A program made the position numbers and the translations under genes. The notes below the pieces were generated by a model, which had not been told where the DNA came from, did not search any database, and saw only the letters and a program-made list of their open reading frames with translations. A stretch of DNA of 64,000 nucleotides from Nitrospira defluvii (GTDB lineage Bacteria > Nitrospirota > Nitrospiria > Nitrospirales > Nitrospiraceae), in assembly GCA_000196815.1 (NCBI GenBank), contig FP929003.1, positions 186,001 to 250,000 of the forward strand, in the 5' to 3' direction. Below, one piece after another: positions 9,564 to 18,531 of this stretch (its first letter is position 1; each line of letters starts with the position of its first letter).

Positions 9564-11567
9564 TCAGCGTGATAAATACCCGTTGGAACCGCTTCCCGTC
9601 CAAATCAAGAGAATGAGGTGCACGAGAATAAAGAGTCCCGCCACAATGATGGCCGCGTACTGATGCACCATGCCGGTTTGAAGCCGCCGCCACGAGCGGG
9701 CCAGGAGGTGGTTCGCATAGCCGATGATGTTCAAGCCGGCATAGACCACATGTTTTTCGGTCCAGGTGATGGCCGCTGAACTGGCGTCCGTCCCCCGATC
9801 GATAGATCGGACCAGGCCGTCGATGATCGTGCGGTCAAACCAGTCGCAGAGTCTCCCGATCTGCTTGGTCGGTTCCACGAACAGCCGGTCGTACAGTTCA
9901 TCGACAAAGTATTTATTCAGCAGGGTGGTGTATACGCCGGGCATTCGAGCGGCGAGCGCATCCGCTGCGGAGGAAGGTCCGCTGTAAAAGTAATGCGCCA
10001 GTCCCCAGCCGAGGAGCGCAATGACGGTGGCCGTGCCCATGAGCCCGAGCATCAGGGCCGGTGCGGTGGCATGCTCCTCCCCGGCCACGCCTGCCACTGA
10101 GTGCAGGAAGTGGTGGAACCAGCCGTTTTCAGGCGGAACACCGGGGAACCCGCCAATGACGGAAAGCGAAGCCAACACGACGAGGGGCCCGATCATCACC
10201 ATAGGGGATTCGTGCACGTGTTCGGCAGTGTGGTGATCCAGCCGCGAGGTGCCATAGAACGTGAGATAGGTCAGTCTGAACATATAGAACGAGGTCAGGA
10301 ATGCGCCGACCGCCGCCATGCCATAGAGCACATAGTGGTGATGCACGAAGGCATGGCCCATAATTTCGTCTTTGCTCCAGAAGCCCGCTAAGGGCGGAAT
10401 TCCGGCAATCGCTATCGTGCCGATCAGGAAGAGTGTATGGGTCCAGGGGATCTTCGACTTCAACGCGCCCATCTTGCGGATATCCTGCTCGCCGGACAAT
10501 GCGTGGATGACGGACCCGGCCGACAAGAACAGGAGTGCTTTAAAGAACGCATGGGTCATCAGATGGAAGACGGCGGCGGTATACGCTCCGAGACCACAAC
10601 CGAGGAACATGTACCCGAGCTGGCTGACGGTTGAATAGGCCAAAACGCGCTTGATGTCGGTCTGTACCAGGCCGATTGTAGCGGCGAAGAGCGCGGTGAG
10701 TCCGCCGATCCAGGCAACAGTCGTCATGGCGGTGGGTGACAGATCGAAAATGGCATGATTGCGCACGATCATATAGACGCCGGCCGTGACCATAGTGGCC
10801 GCATGGATGAGCGCACTGACCGGGGTCGGCCCTTCCATGGCGTCTGGCAGCCAGGTGTAGAGCGGGAGCTGCGCCGATTTGCCGACCGCGCCGATTAAGA
10901 GGCAGAGTGCGATCGCAGTGGCCATTTCAGGCGAGAGCTGTGCGGCGTTCTGCATCACCTGGGTGTAGTCGAGGGTTCGGAAGTTCACGAACACCAGGAA
11001 GATTGCGAGGAGGAATCCGGCATCACCGATTCGATTGACCACAAAGGCTTTGGTGGCCGCTTTGGCGGCGGACACCTTGTCGTAGTAGTACCCGATCAAC
11101 AGATAGGAGCAGAGTCCGACGCCTTCCCAGCCGATAAAGAGGACAACGTAGTTATTGCCCATTACCAACAGGAGCATCGAAACCATAAAGAGGTTCATGT
11201 ACACAAAGAATCGCGTGAAGCCGGATTCTCCGTGCATGTACCCCACGGAGTAGACGTGGATCAGAAATCCCACTCCGGTGATGACGAGCAGCATGATGCA
11301 GGTCAAAGGATCGATCAAATAGGCGAGATTGATTGTGAGATCGCCGCCGAAAATCCATTTGTAGGCGACCACTTCGCGAGCCGCGCCTGTTCGGAGGGTT
11401 TCCGTGAAGACGGCCAGCACACAGAGGAAGGACATCAGTACTGATCCCCACGCAAACCGGTGAGCCAGGTCGTGGGAATACCGATGTCCGAAGAGGCCGT
11501 TCACAATGACGGCCATCAGCGGGAACAGGGGAATCAGTTTGACGATCAGATCAATAGAGTCGGACAC
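9564..11567 (-). CDS. nuoL: NADH-quinone oxidoreductase subunit L with lengthened lateral-helix region
   Basis: 667-residue distal pumping subunit of complex I. LPLYTWLPDAMEGPTPVSALIHAATMVTAG is the NuoL signature. The C-terminal part forms the long amphipathic helix that runs alongside the other pumping subunits, followed by a last TM anchor. The stretch between IDGLV (residue 582) and RLQTG (about 632) is roughly two dozen residues longer than I recall for ordinary NuoL. This is what is expected when the helix must span an additional NuoM. Its start lies 1 bp after the nuoK stop. Confidence 0.96.
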   Translation of the reverse strand: MSDSIDLIVKLIPLFPLMAVIVNGLFGHRYSHDLAHRFAWGSVLMSFLCVLAVFTETLRTGAAREVVAYKWIFGGDLTINLAYLIDPLTCIMLLVITGVGFLIHVYSVGYMHGESGFTRFFVYMNLFMVSMLLLVMGNNYVVLFIGWEGVGLCSYLLIGYYYDKVSAAKAATKAFVVNRIGDAGFLLAIFLVFVNFRTLDYTQVMQNAAQLSPEMATAIALCLLIGAVGKSAQLPLYTWLPDAMEGPTPVSALIHAATMVTAGVYMIVRNHAIFDLSPTAMTTVAWIGGLTALFAATIGLVQTDIKRVLAYSTVSQLGYMFLGCGLGAYTAAVFHLMTHAFFKALLFLSAGSVIHALSGEQDIRKMGALKSKIPWTHTLFLIGTIAIAGIPPLAGFWSKDEIMGHAFVHHHYVLYGMAAVGAFLTSFYMFRLTYLTFYGTSRLDHHTAEHVHESPMVMIGPLVVLASLSVIGGFPGVPPENGWFHHFLHSVAGVAGEEHATAPALMLGLMGTATVIALLGWGLAHYFYSGPSSAADALAARMPGVYTTLLNKYFVDELYDRLFVEPTKQIGRLCDWFDRTIIDGLVRSIDRGTDASSAAITWTEKHVVYAGLNIIGYANHLLARSWRRLQTGMVHQYAAIIVAGLFILVHLILLIWTGSGSNGYLSR

Positions 11568-11568
11568 G

Positions 11569-11871
11569 TTACCACTTCAACAAATTCATTTCGTCGACGT
11601 TGGTTGAAATCTTGCCGCGGAACACCACGATGATGATGGCGAGTCCGATGGCCGCTTCCCCCGCTGCAATGGCGATAATGAAGAGCGCCACGATTTGGCC
11701 CTGCATGGCTTCCAGGTAATGGGAGAAGGCGACCAGGTTGATGGTGGCCGCGTTCAGCATGATTTCGACCGACATCAGCACAATAATAAAATTGCGACGG
11801 ATCAGGACGCCGAGCAAACCTGTCGCAAACAACACCGCACTCACAGCCACATAGGCGGACAAAGGAATCAT
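11569..11871 (-). CDS. nuoK: NADH-quinone oxidoreductase subunit K
   Basis: 100 residues, three transmembrane helices, the usual size. Conserved membrane glutamates are visible in the NuoK signature VLMSVEIMLNAATINLVAF (Glu in helix 2) and IAAGEAAIGLAI (Glu in helix 3), which form part of the proton relay between NuoH/J and NuoN. It overlaps the end of nuoJ by 4 bp and lies immediately ahead of nuoL. Confidence 0.97.
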   Translation of the reverse strand: MIPLSAYVAVSAVLFATGLLGVLIRRNFIIVLMSVEIMLNAATINLVAFSHYLEAMQGQIVALFIIAIAAGEAAIGLAIIIVVFRGKISTNVDEMNLLKW

Positions 11872-12392
11872 GAGTCACGCCTCGTTTCGATCGACTTGGG
11901 GGTCTTTGCGAGGACGATCGCGCCGACGATGGCTCCTGTCAGGAATACCCCGATGATTTCAAATTGCAGCAGATAGTCGCTGAACATCTTGATGCCGATG
12001 GCATGGGCGTCTCCGTTTATGAGAATGGCCGCGGTTGAGGCATCGCCCCTGGAGCCGCCGAACGGGGATCGCACCAACAAGAACAGGAGATAGGCCAAGC
12101 CGATGACTGCAGGCGCGAGGAGATATGGGGCCTTGGCGTGAAAATAGCGGTCGTCTGTCTTGAGATTCAACAGCATCAGGACGAATAGATAGAGCACCAG
12201 AATGGCGCCGGCGTACACGATCACTTGGACCGCCCACAAAAATTCCGCGTTCAGCAGGACAAAGAGGCCTGAGACGTGAAGGAGCAGGGCCAGGAGCGCC
12301 AGACCGCATTGCACGGGATTCTTGAGCGCGACGGTCAGAATGCCGGCGACAATACTGACCACTGCGAAATACGCGAAAAACACGAAGGCCAT
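11868..12392 (-). CDS. nuoJ: NADH-quinone oxidoreductase subunit J
   Basis: 174-residue membrane protein with five predicted helices. The segment LNAEFLWAVQVIVYAGAILVLYLFVLMLLN is the conserved NuoJ TM3 region with its mid-membrane pi-bulge Tyr-Ala-Gly motif. The C-terminus overlaps nuoK by 4 bp and the start follows nuoI by 9 bp, so it is embedded in the operon. Confidence 0.95.
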   Translation of the reverse strand: MAFVFFAYFAVVSIVAGILTVALKNPVQCGLALLALLLHVSGLFVLLNAEFLWAVQVIVYAGAILVLYLFVLMLLNLKTDDRYFHAKAPYLLAPAVIGLAYLLFLLVRSPFGGSRGDASTAAILINGDAHAIGIKMFSDYLLQFEIIGVFLTGAIVGAIVLAKTPKSIETRRDS

Positions 12393-12401
12393 AACTTACG
12401 A

Positions 12402-12989
12402 TCAGCTCAAATGTTTGGGTTGTGACTGTGTGGGTTTGAGAACCGACTGCGGAAAGTAATAACGATACTCCCGGCTCTCGTCCGAATTCTTTTCTTGGTT
12501 ATGGGCGTACAGATATTTTTTGGCGTCCTCGAGGTGACGTTCGCCGACCTCGTAGAGCCTTTTCTTGTCGAAGAGGAGGGTGCGCTTGTCGTGGGTTGAG
12601 TATTCGTACATCTTGGTCATCGCTAGCGCATTGACAGGGCAAGCCTCGACGCAGTAGCCGCAAAACACGCATTTGGTGATGTCGATATAGAACTCGCTGG
12701 CGAAACGTTGCAAGGGACGTTCTGGGTCTTCCTGACTGATGACTTTGATACAACGGGACGGACATGCCGCTTCACAAAGGTCGCATCCCACGCAGCGGTC
12801 CCTGCCGTCTCCGTAGCGAAGCAGCCCTAATGCGCCGCGGTGACCGTCGGGGATGGTGCGTTGTTCGCGCGGGTATTGGAAGGTGATGGGGCGATGAAAC
12901 ATATGCTTGAAGGTCACCTTCATGGCGTCCCAAATTTCGTAGAACAACGCCGCCTGAAGAATTTTCTTGGTCAAGGCCCCGACACTCAT
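12402..12989 (-). CDS. nuoI: NADH-quinone oxidoreductase subunit I
   Basis: 8Fe-8S ferredoxin-like subunit carrying clusters N6a and N6b. Two four-cysteine motifs are visible, CVGCDLCEAACP and CVFCGYCVEACP. I place the start at ATG 12989 because AGAGG lies about nine bases upstream; an in-frame ATG at 13010 has no ribosome site. The N-terminal amphipathic helix precedes the FHRPITFQYP element typical of NuoI. In most complex I operons nuoH lies just upstream of nuoI. Here nuoG is the direct neighbour and nuoH is absent. Confidence 0.95.
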   Translation of the reverse strand: MSVGALTKKILQAALFYEIWDAMKVTFKHMFHRPITFQYPREQRTIPDGHRGALGLLRYGDGRDRCVGCDLCEAACPSRCIKVISQEDPERPLQRFASEFYIDITKCVFCGYCVEACPVNALAMTKMYEYSTHDKRTLLFDKKRLYEVGERHLEDAKKYLYAHNQEKNSDESREYRYYFPQSVLKPTQSQPKHLS

Positions 12990-13033
12990 TCCCACCACCT
13001 CTGTCGACATCAAAAAGACGAGCGAGCTTACTC

Positions 13034-15742
13034 TTACGCACCAACCTTTTCAATCTTTACACGCGTGGATTTGAAGTATGGAACTCCCGTGACTGCATCC
13101 ACATCTACGATCATCAGGTCCTTCACGGCCGGCTCATTAAAATGCTCTGGGAAGAAGCACGATCCGGGTTGGATGTCGGGATCGGCTTTTACGCCGGCTT
13201 GCACGGAACCCTGCCGAGAGGTGAGGCGTATGGTCGATTGCTCGTTCAGCCCGAGCCGTTCCACGTCGGCCGGATTCATGCGGATTCGCCCATTGTTCGG
13301 TTCGATATTGATGAGCCCCGACGCACGCGTGGACATTTTCCCGGAATGATAGAGCACTTGTCCGGTTAGTAGGGTAAAGGGCTGCGTGCCGTCGTTGGGC
13401 GTTGATTGTGCCGTGTGGTTGCGATACCGGCTCGCGACTTCAGCCGCATAGCCGTTCGACAAATAGGCATCGGCGGAGGGCGAGACACGGCGAGGCTGGC
13501 CGAGATTGTAGTAGCCCGGCAGCAGCTTCATGATTTCATTCTGGACGTCTTGCGGCGATTCATAGGTCCAGTCGTATCCCAAGCCGTTGGCCAGCGCCGT
13601 CATGATATGCCAGTCCGGCAGGCTTTCCCCGACCTGATCAACTGCCTGACGCACACGCAGGACTTTGCCCTCCAGATTGGTGAAGGTGCCTTCCTTTTCG
13701 GCGTAGGTCGCGGCTGGGAGGACGACATGTGCCATTTTCCCTGTCTCGGTGAGGAAGGGGTCTTGAACGATCAGCAACTGGAGCTTTTCGAGCGTCCCTT
13801 TCACATCCATGGAAGCCGGTAAGGTGGCCAGAGGATTTTCTCCGATGACATACAGCGCTTTGATCTGGCCGTTTCGAATACGGGCGAGAATCTCCAGGAA
13901 ATTGGCACCGCTTGCGCTGGCAGGAAGGGTCACGTCCCAGGCTTTCCCGAAGCGTTCCCTTGCGCTCGGGTCATCGAATCGTGCCTGTCCGGGGAGGAAT
14001 TCCGGCGCAACTCCCATGTCCACTGCACCCTGTTCATTAACTTCTTCTGTGACGGTGGTGACACCGCTGCCGGGCTGGCCTAACTTGCCGGTCACCCAGG
14101 CCAGATCAATCAGCTTGAGAACATTGTGATATCCGTTCGGCTGCCGGACGATGCCCTCGGCACACAAGGCAATGGCGCGCGGCGCTTCAGCGAAAATCGC
14201 AGCCACTTCCCGGATCTGTTCAGCTGAGATGCCGGTCTGCGCTGAGATGTGGTCCAGAGAGACCTGTGCCATAGCTTCCTTCAATGCGGCAAAGGCCTGC
14301 GGATGCCGGGCGGTAGTTGCTTCATCGACGAGGTCTTGCTCAATCACCGACTTCACCAACCCGTCGATCAAGAACGATTCGCTGCCTGGCTTGACCAAGA
14401 GCGGATGCGAGGCTAGTTGCGCAATATTGGTATTGGCCGAGTCCACGACGATGACTTGCGAGCGATACACGCGGATGGCTTCCTTGATGCGGACAGCCGT
14501 CAGCGGGTTGGTCTCCGTGATATTCGAGCCGATGACCAGTATGGCCTTGGCTTTGGTCAAATCTTCCCAGTCATTGAGCGGACGGCCGACGCCGACTGCC
14601 TGACGTACGGCATGAACATAGTTCAGGTGGCCGTAGCGTGCACTGCTATCGAGCTGGTTAGTTCTCAGTCCGGCGCGCATGAGTTTCTGGAACAAATACA
14701 ATTCTTCGTTCGTGCAGCGCGCGGTAATCAGTCCGGCGATCGATTCCGGTCCGTGCTTCCGATGAATGTCGGACAACCGGTCGATCACCGTCTGCATGGT
14801 ATCGAGCCACGGTGTATCCGTCAGCGTCTCGCCTGTGCGGACGAGGGGCTGCCGAAGCCGTTGCTCACTGTCGATGTACTGAAACCCGAACCGGCCGCGT
14901 ACGCATAGTCCACCGTGCCCCTTGGCAGTTTCGGTACGGTCTCCCCATTTATTCTTCCATGAAAGCGGCGAAGTCACACGGACGACTTCGGTATCTTTTG
15001 TTTCGAGATGCATCTGGCAGCCATCGCCACAATAATTGCAGGTGGTCGTGGTTTTCTTCATCTGCCAGGGCTTGTACAGATACTTCGAATACTTGTTCGT
15101 GATGGCGCCGACCGGACAGACAGCTAAGCAGTCTCCACAGAATTCACACGCAAGGGGCTGATCTCCTTTCGCCACGACCTGGTTGAATCCGCCCTTCTTC
15201 ATGAATTGCAGCGCGTCGATCATCAGGACATCTTTGCAGACGTTGATGCACTCGGCGCAGGCAATACAGCGATTCATGTTGAAGTCGAGGACGAGGCTCC
15301 GTGTGTCTTCGGGAATGAACTTTTGCTTCGCATTGGCGAGATTGGTCACACCATGCTGGAACGCCATGTCCTGGAGCTCGCAATGTCCGTCTGCGTCGCA
15401 GACCGGACAGTCCAGCGGGTGAACCGAGAGGTGTTTTTCGACGGCCTTCTTTCGTGCCGCAAAGAGGTCGTCGCCGTCTGTGCGGATCACCATGCCGGCT
15501 GCTGCCTTGGCAGTGCAGGAGCGGACAGGGGCCTTCTTGCCTTCCTGCATGACCAGGCACATACCGCAGGATCCGAAGGGATCAAAGGTGTAGTGGTAGC
15601 ACATGGCAGGAATAATCTTGCCGGTGCTGGCAATGACATCGTACAGCGAGACGCCGTCTTTGGCCGATACCGTCCGTCCGTCGATCGACAGTTCGATCGT
15701 GGCCGCTTCGACGTCTGGATTGGTTGCTGGTTTCAAACCCAT
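13034..15742 (-). CDS. nuoG: NADH-quinone oxidoreductase subunit G
   Basis: 902 residues. Cluster ligands in order: [2Fe-2S] Cys48/59/62/76; the His/Cys3 cluster His108 and Cys112/115/121; [4Fe-4S] Cys159/162/165/169; a further ferredoxin-type set Cys199/202/205/209; and the molybdopterin-domain [4Fe-4S] Cys235/238/242/280. A full MopB-like region and C-terminal molydop-binding domain follow. The organisation, with the extra ferredoxin pair, is close to formate dehydrogenase alpha subunits. The position where those have the metal-binding Cys or Sec reads LDSSARYGH (about 365-372), so Mo chemistry is not expected. nuoE and nuoF, normally just upstream, are missing. Start: ATG after GAGGTAACTCC. 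Confidence 0.93.
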   Translation of the reverse strand: MGLKPATNPDVEAATIELSIDGRTVSAKDGVSLYDVIASTGKIIPAMCYHYTFDPFGSCGMCLVMQEGKKAPVRSCTAKAAAGMVIRTDGDDLFAARKKAVEKHLSVHPLDCPVCDADGHCELQDMAFQHGVTNLANAKQKFIPEDTRSLVLDFNMNRCIACAECINVCKDVLMIDALQFMKKGGFNQVVAKGDQPLACEFCGDCLAVCPVGAITNKYSKYLYKPWQMKKTTTTCNYCGDGCQMHLETKDTEVVRVTSPLSWKNKWGDRTETAKGHGGLCVRGRFGFQYIDSEQRLRQPLVRTGETLTDTPWLDTMQTVIDRLSDIHRKHGPESIAGLITARCTNEELYLFQKLMRAGLRTNQLDSSARYGHLNYVHAVRQAVGVGRPLNDWEDLTKAKAILVIGSNITETNPLTAVRIKEAIRVYRSQVIVVDSANTNIAQLASHPLLVKPGSESFLIDGLVKSVIEQDLVDEATTARHPQAFAALKEAMAQVSLDHISAQTGISAEQIREVAAIFAEAPRAIALCAEGIVRQPNGYHNVLKLIDLAWVTGKLGQPGSGVTTVTEEVNEQGAVDMGVAPEFLPGQARFDDPSARERFGKAWDVTLPASASGANFLEILARIRNGQIKALYVIGENPLATLPASMDVKGTLEKLQLLIVQDPFLTETGKMAHVVLPAATYAEKEGTFTNLEGKVLRVRQAVDQVGESLPDWHIMTALANGLGYDWTYESPQDVQNEIMKLLPGYYNLGQPRRVSPSADAYLSNGYAAEVASRYRNHTAQSTPNDGTQPFTLLTGQVLYHSGKMSTRASGLINIEPNNGRIRMNPADVERLGLNEQSTIRLTSRQGSVQAGVKADPDIQPGSCFFPEHFNEPAVKDLMIVDVDAVTGVPYFKSTRVKIEKVGA

Positions 15743-15822
15743 GGAGTTACCTCAAGTCAAAAGCGATGGGGCGTAAGAATGAATCAGCGCCGCTCACTTT
15801 CTCCTTCGTGCTGTATCGGTCT

Positions 15823-17070
15823 TCATCGATCGCATTCTCCCATGACGATATCGTAGGTGCCGAAGATCGTCACGGCGTCCGCGATCATGTAGCCTTTCGA
15901 CATATGATCGAATGCGCCCATATGGATAAACGACGGGGCGCGAATTTTCAGTCGGTACGGCTTCCCGCCGCCCGTGCTGACGATGTAAAAACCCAGTTCT
16001 CCTTTATGCGCTTCGGTCCCGCAGTAGATTTCTCCGGGAGGCGCGTTAAACCCTTGCGAGAAGAGTTTGAACTGCTGAATCATGGACTCCAGGTTCGTGA
16101 ACACGCGTTCTTTTGGAGGCAGAGTCACGCTCGGCACATCCGCCATAATCGGGCCGTCCTGTATTTGCTCAAGACACTGGCGGATGATCTTGACGCTTTC
16201 GTAGAGTTCCTGCACGCGGATCCAGTACCGGTCATAGGTGTCGCCGTTCTTGCCGACGGGGACGCTGAATTCACACTTGGGGTAGGCGGAGTATGGCTCG
16301 TATTTGCGAAGATCGTAGTCGACCCCAGAACCTCGTAACGTCGGTCCGCTCAACCCAAAGCTCAGTGCATCCTCGGCCGAAATCACGGCCACGCCTTTGG
16401 TGCGCGCCAGCCAGATACGGTTCTTCTCCAGGAAGATCACGTACTCATCGATCTTGGGAGGGAAGTAGTCGAGAAACTGTTTCAGCTTGGCGAACAGGGA
16501 AAGTGTGAAATCGCGCTCGACGCCGCCGATACGGTACCAGCTCGTCGTGAGGCGAGCGCCGCACAGTTCATCAAACCAATCGAGCAGAATTTCACGGTCC
16601 CGGAAGCAATAGAAGAAGACGGTCATCGCCCCGATGTCGAGGGCCTGCGTGCCGAGCCAGAACTGGTGGCCGATAATGCGCTGAATTTCTGCGACGATCG
16701 TGCGCAGGTATTCGGCGCGGTCCGGCACGGTGATGTTCATCAGTTTTTCGACGGCGCGGCAATAGGCAAAGTTGTTGTACATCGCACACACGTAATCCAG
16801 GCGGTCGGTGTGTGGAATGAACTGATGATACGTGCCTTCCTCAGCCAGCTTTTCCACACCGCGGTGGAGAAAGCCCATCACCGGGGTAGACTTGACCAAG
16901 CGCTCGCCTTCCAGCTCAAGGATGACTTTCAGCACGCCGTGCGTGCTGGGGTGCTGAGGACCCATATTGAGGAGCAGTTCTTCCGTTCGCAGCGTCGGAA
17001 GCGTCGCGTCCTCCGGATGTTCCGGGTCGACTTTATAGACTGTAGTTCGTTGATCTTCGAACTGTGCCAT
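15823..17070 (-). CDS. nuoD: NADH-quinone oxidoreductase subunit D
   Basis: 415 residues, the 49-kDa-type subunit that forms the quinone pocket with NuoB and NuoH. LLLNMGPQHPSTHGVLKVILELEGE is the N-terminal signature containing the Q-site histidine. GFLHRGVEKLAE and the C-terminal APSFIHMGAFDHMSKGYMIADAVTIFGTYDIVMGECDR are typical. NuoC and NuoD are separate genes here, unlike the fused NuoCD of enterobacteria. It lies 28 bp after nuoC. Confidence 0.97.
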   Translation of the reverse strand: MAQFEDQRTTVYKVDPEHPEDATLPTLRTEELLLNMGPQHPSTHGVLKVILELEGERLVKSTPVMGFLHRGVEKLAEEGTYHQFIPHTDRLDYVCAMYNNFAYCRAVEKLMNITVPDRAEYLRTIVAEIQRIIGHQFWLGTQALDIGAMTVFFYCFRDREILLDWFDELCGARLTTSWYRIGGVERDFTLSLFAKLKQFLDYFPPKIDEYVIFLEKNRIWLARTKGVAVISAEDALSFGLSGPTLRGSGVDYDLRKYEPYSAYPKCEFSVPVGKNGDTYDRYWIRVQELYESVKIIRQCLEQIQDGPIMADVPSVTLPPKERVFTNLESMIQQFKLFSQGFNAPPGEIYCGTEAHKGELGFYIVSTGGGKPYRLKIRAPSFIHMGAFDHMSKGYMIADAVTIFGTYDIVMGECDR

Positions 17071-17098
17071 GATCGTTTAGTAGTCCAACATCGCCGCC

Positions 17099-17596
17099 CT
17101 AACGGGTCGGCTCGTCCAAGAATTCAAACGTATCGCGCCACCCTTTGCCGCGGAGCGGAAAATCTTTGCGGAGGGGGTAGCCTTCTTCATACTCGTCCGG
17201 CATCAGAATGCGGCGAAGGTCGGGATGGTTCCGAAACCGGATTCCCATCATGTCGTACACTTCGCGTTCCATGAAATCAGCGCCCTTCCAGATGTCGGTT
17301 AAGGAATCCACGATACAATCCGACTCCGGAACCCGGGTTTTCAGACGGATGCGCTGCCGGGTTCGAATTGAATACACTTCATAAACCACTTCGAAGCGTT
17401 CCTCGTCATCCGGCCAATCGACTGAACTGACATGGACGATGTAATCGAACCTCATGGCCGGGTCATCGTGCAAAAACTTGCCGATGTCATGCAAGGCCTC
17501 ACGTTTGACGGTGACGGAAACATCCCCGCGCCACTCCACCACCTTTGTGCAGACACCCGGAAAGGTGTCCTCGATACGTTTGGCCAATTGACTCAT
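17099..17596 (-). CDS. nuoC: NADH-quinone oxidoreductase subunit C
   Basis: 165 residues, 30-kDa-type peripheral subunit. The signature DGADF-like WKGADFMEREVYDMMGIRFRNHPDLRRILMPDEYEEGYPLRKDFPL is complete. It follows nuoB by 18 bp and precedes nuoD. It has a structural role in the peripheral arm and no cofactor. Confidence 0.97.
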   Translation of the reverse strand: MSQLAKRIEDTFPGVCTKVVEWRGDVSVTVKREALHDIGKFLHDDPAMRFDYIVHVSSVDWPDDEERFEVVYEVYSIRTRQRIRLKTRVPESDCIVDSLTDIWKGADFMEREVYDMMGIRFRNHPDLRRILMPDEYEEGYPLRKDFPLRGKGWRDTFEFLDEPTR

Positions 17597-17614
17597 TCGT
17601 TTAGTTTCCGTGCG

Positions 17615-18142
17615 TCAGACCTTCAGGGCGTCTTTCACTTCTTTCGGCTGCGCGAGGAACACACGCTTCTGCATGATGCGCTCTTGCAGTTTTAGAATGC
17701 CATCGAATAAGGCCTCTGGAGTCGGAGGGCATCCCGGCACATAAATATCGACCGGCACAAATCGATCCACTCCCTGCACGACGCTGTAACTGTCGTAAAT
17801 GTTTCCTGATGTGGCGCACGATCCCATGGCAATCACATACTTCGGTTCCGGCATCTGGTCGTAAATCTTGCGGATAACCGGCGCCATACGGCGGCAGACA
17901 GTTCCGGCCACGATCATGAGGTCGGACTGGCGGGGGGAGGCCCGAAAGACCCCGGCACCATATCGATCCATGTCGTAACGGGACGAGACGGCGGCAATCA
18001 TTTCAATGGCACAGCAGGCCAGTCCGAAGGTCATTGGCCACAAGGACCCCTTCCTGGCCCAATTCACGGCCTTTTCCACCGTAAGAGTAATGACATCGGG
18101 AGTCCCGTCTTTGTCGTGGCCTCCCAGTTGAATTAATCCCAT
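17615..18142 (-). CDS. nuoB: NADH-quinone oxidoreductase subunit B
   Basis: About 175 residues. It holds cluster N2, the last cluster before quinone. The tandem CC of [10 protein letters not shown] plus Cys in [14 protein letters not shown] and VPGCPPTPE supply the ligands. I choose ATG 18142 because AAGGAG lies eight bases upstream; this overlaps the nuoA stop by 10 bp. An in-frame ATG at 18163 would overlap by 31 bp and has no ribosome site. Confidence 0.96.
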   Translation of the reverse strand: MGLIQLGGHDKDGTPDVITLTVEKAVNWARKGSLWPMTFGLACCAIEMIAAVSSRYDMDRYGAGVFRASPRQSDLMIVAGTVCRRMAPVIRKIYDQMPEPKYVIAMGSCATSGNIYDSYSVVQGVDRFVPVDIYVPGCPPTPEALFDGILKLQERIMQKRVFLAQPKEVKDALKV

Positions 18143-18531
18143 TCCAAAGCTCCTTTTCGCCACGCGTAAACATAGGCGACGAGGAAAAGTCCGATAAAGA
18201 TCAGCATTTCAATAAGCCCAATCAGGCCGATCTTGTTGAAAACAATAGCCCAGGGATACAGAAAGATGACCTCCACGTCGAAAATCACAAACAACATGGC
18301 AAAGATGTAGTAGCGAACGGGAAATGGCATGCGGGCATCGGAAAACGGTTCGGATCCGCATTCATAGGTGGATAGTTTTTCCGGTTCCGGGTACTTCGGT
18401 TGGACGAAGTAGCTGATGAGCAATGTGCCCGCCCCGAACGCCAGCGCGACGAACACAAATACCAGGATCGGGAAATATCGGCTTAGGTACTCTAAGAGGA
18501 GCTCGGAACCGGCCATTGGCTCGAACCTCAA
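18133..18531 (-). CDS. nuoA: NADH-quinone oxidoreductase subunit A
   Basis: 132 residues, three transmembrane helices. The loop between helices 1 and 2 has the conserved [24 protein letters not shown], including the switch Cys of the Q-site loop, and helix 2 contains [12 protein letters not shown]. First gene of the complex I operon. The start is ATG 18531, preceded by a roughly 550-bp gene-free region that should hold the operon promoter. Confidence 0.96.
   Translation of the reverse strand: MRFEPMAGSELLLEYLSRYFPILVFVFVALAFGAGTLLISYFVQPKYPEPEKLSTYECGSEPFSDARMPFPVRYYIFAMLFVIFDVEVIFLYPWAIVFNKIGLIGLIEMLIFIGLFLVAYVYAWRKGALEWD

Noticed and set aside
13014-13033. A hidden nuoH between nuoG and nuoI
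   Set aside because: Only about 20 bp separate them and neither neighbour contains NuoH-like helices; nuoH is really not in this cluster.
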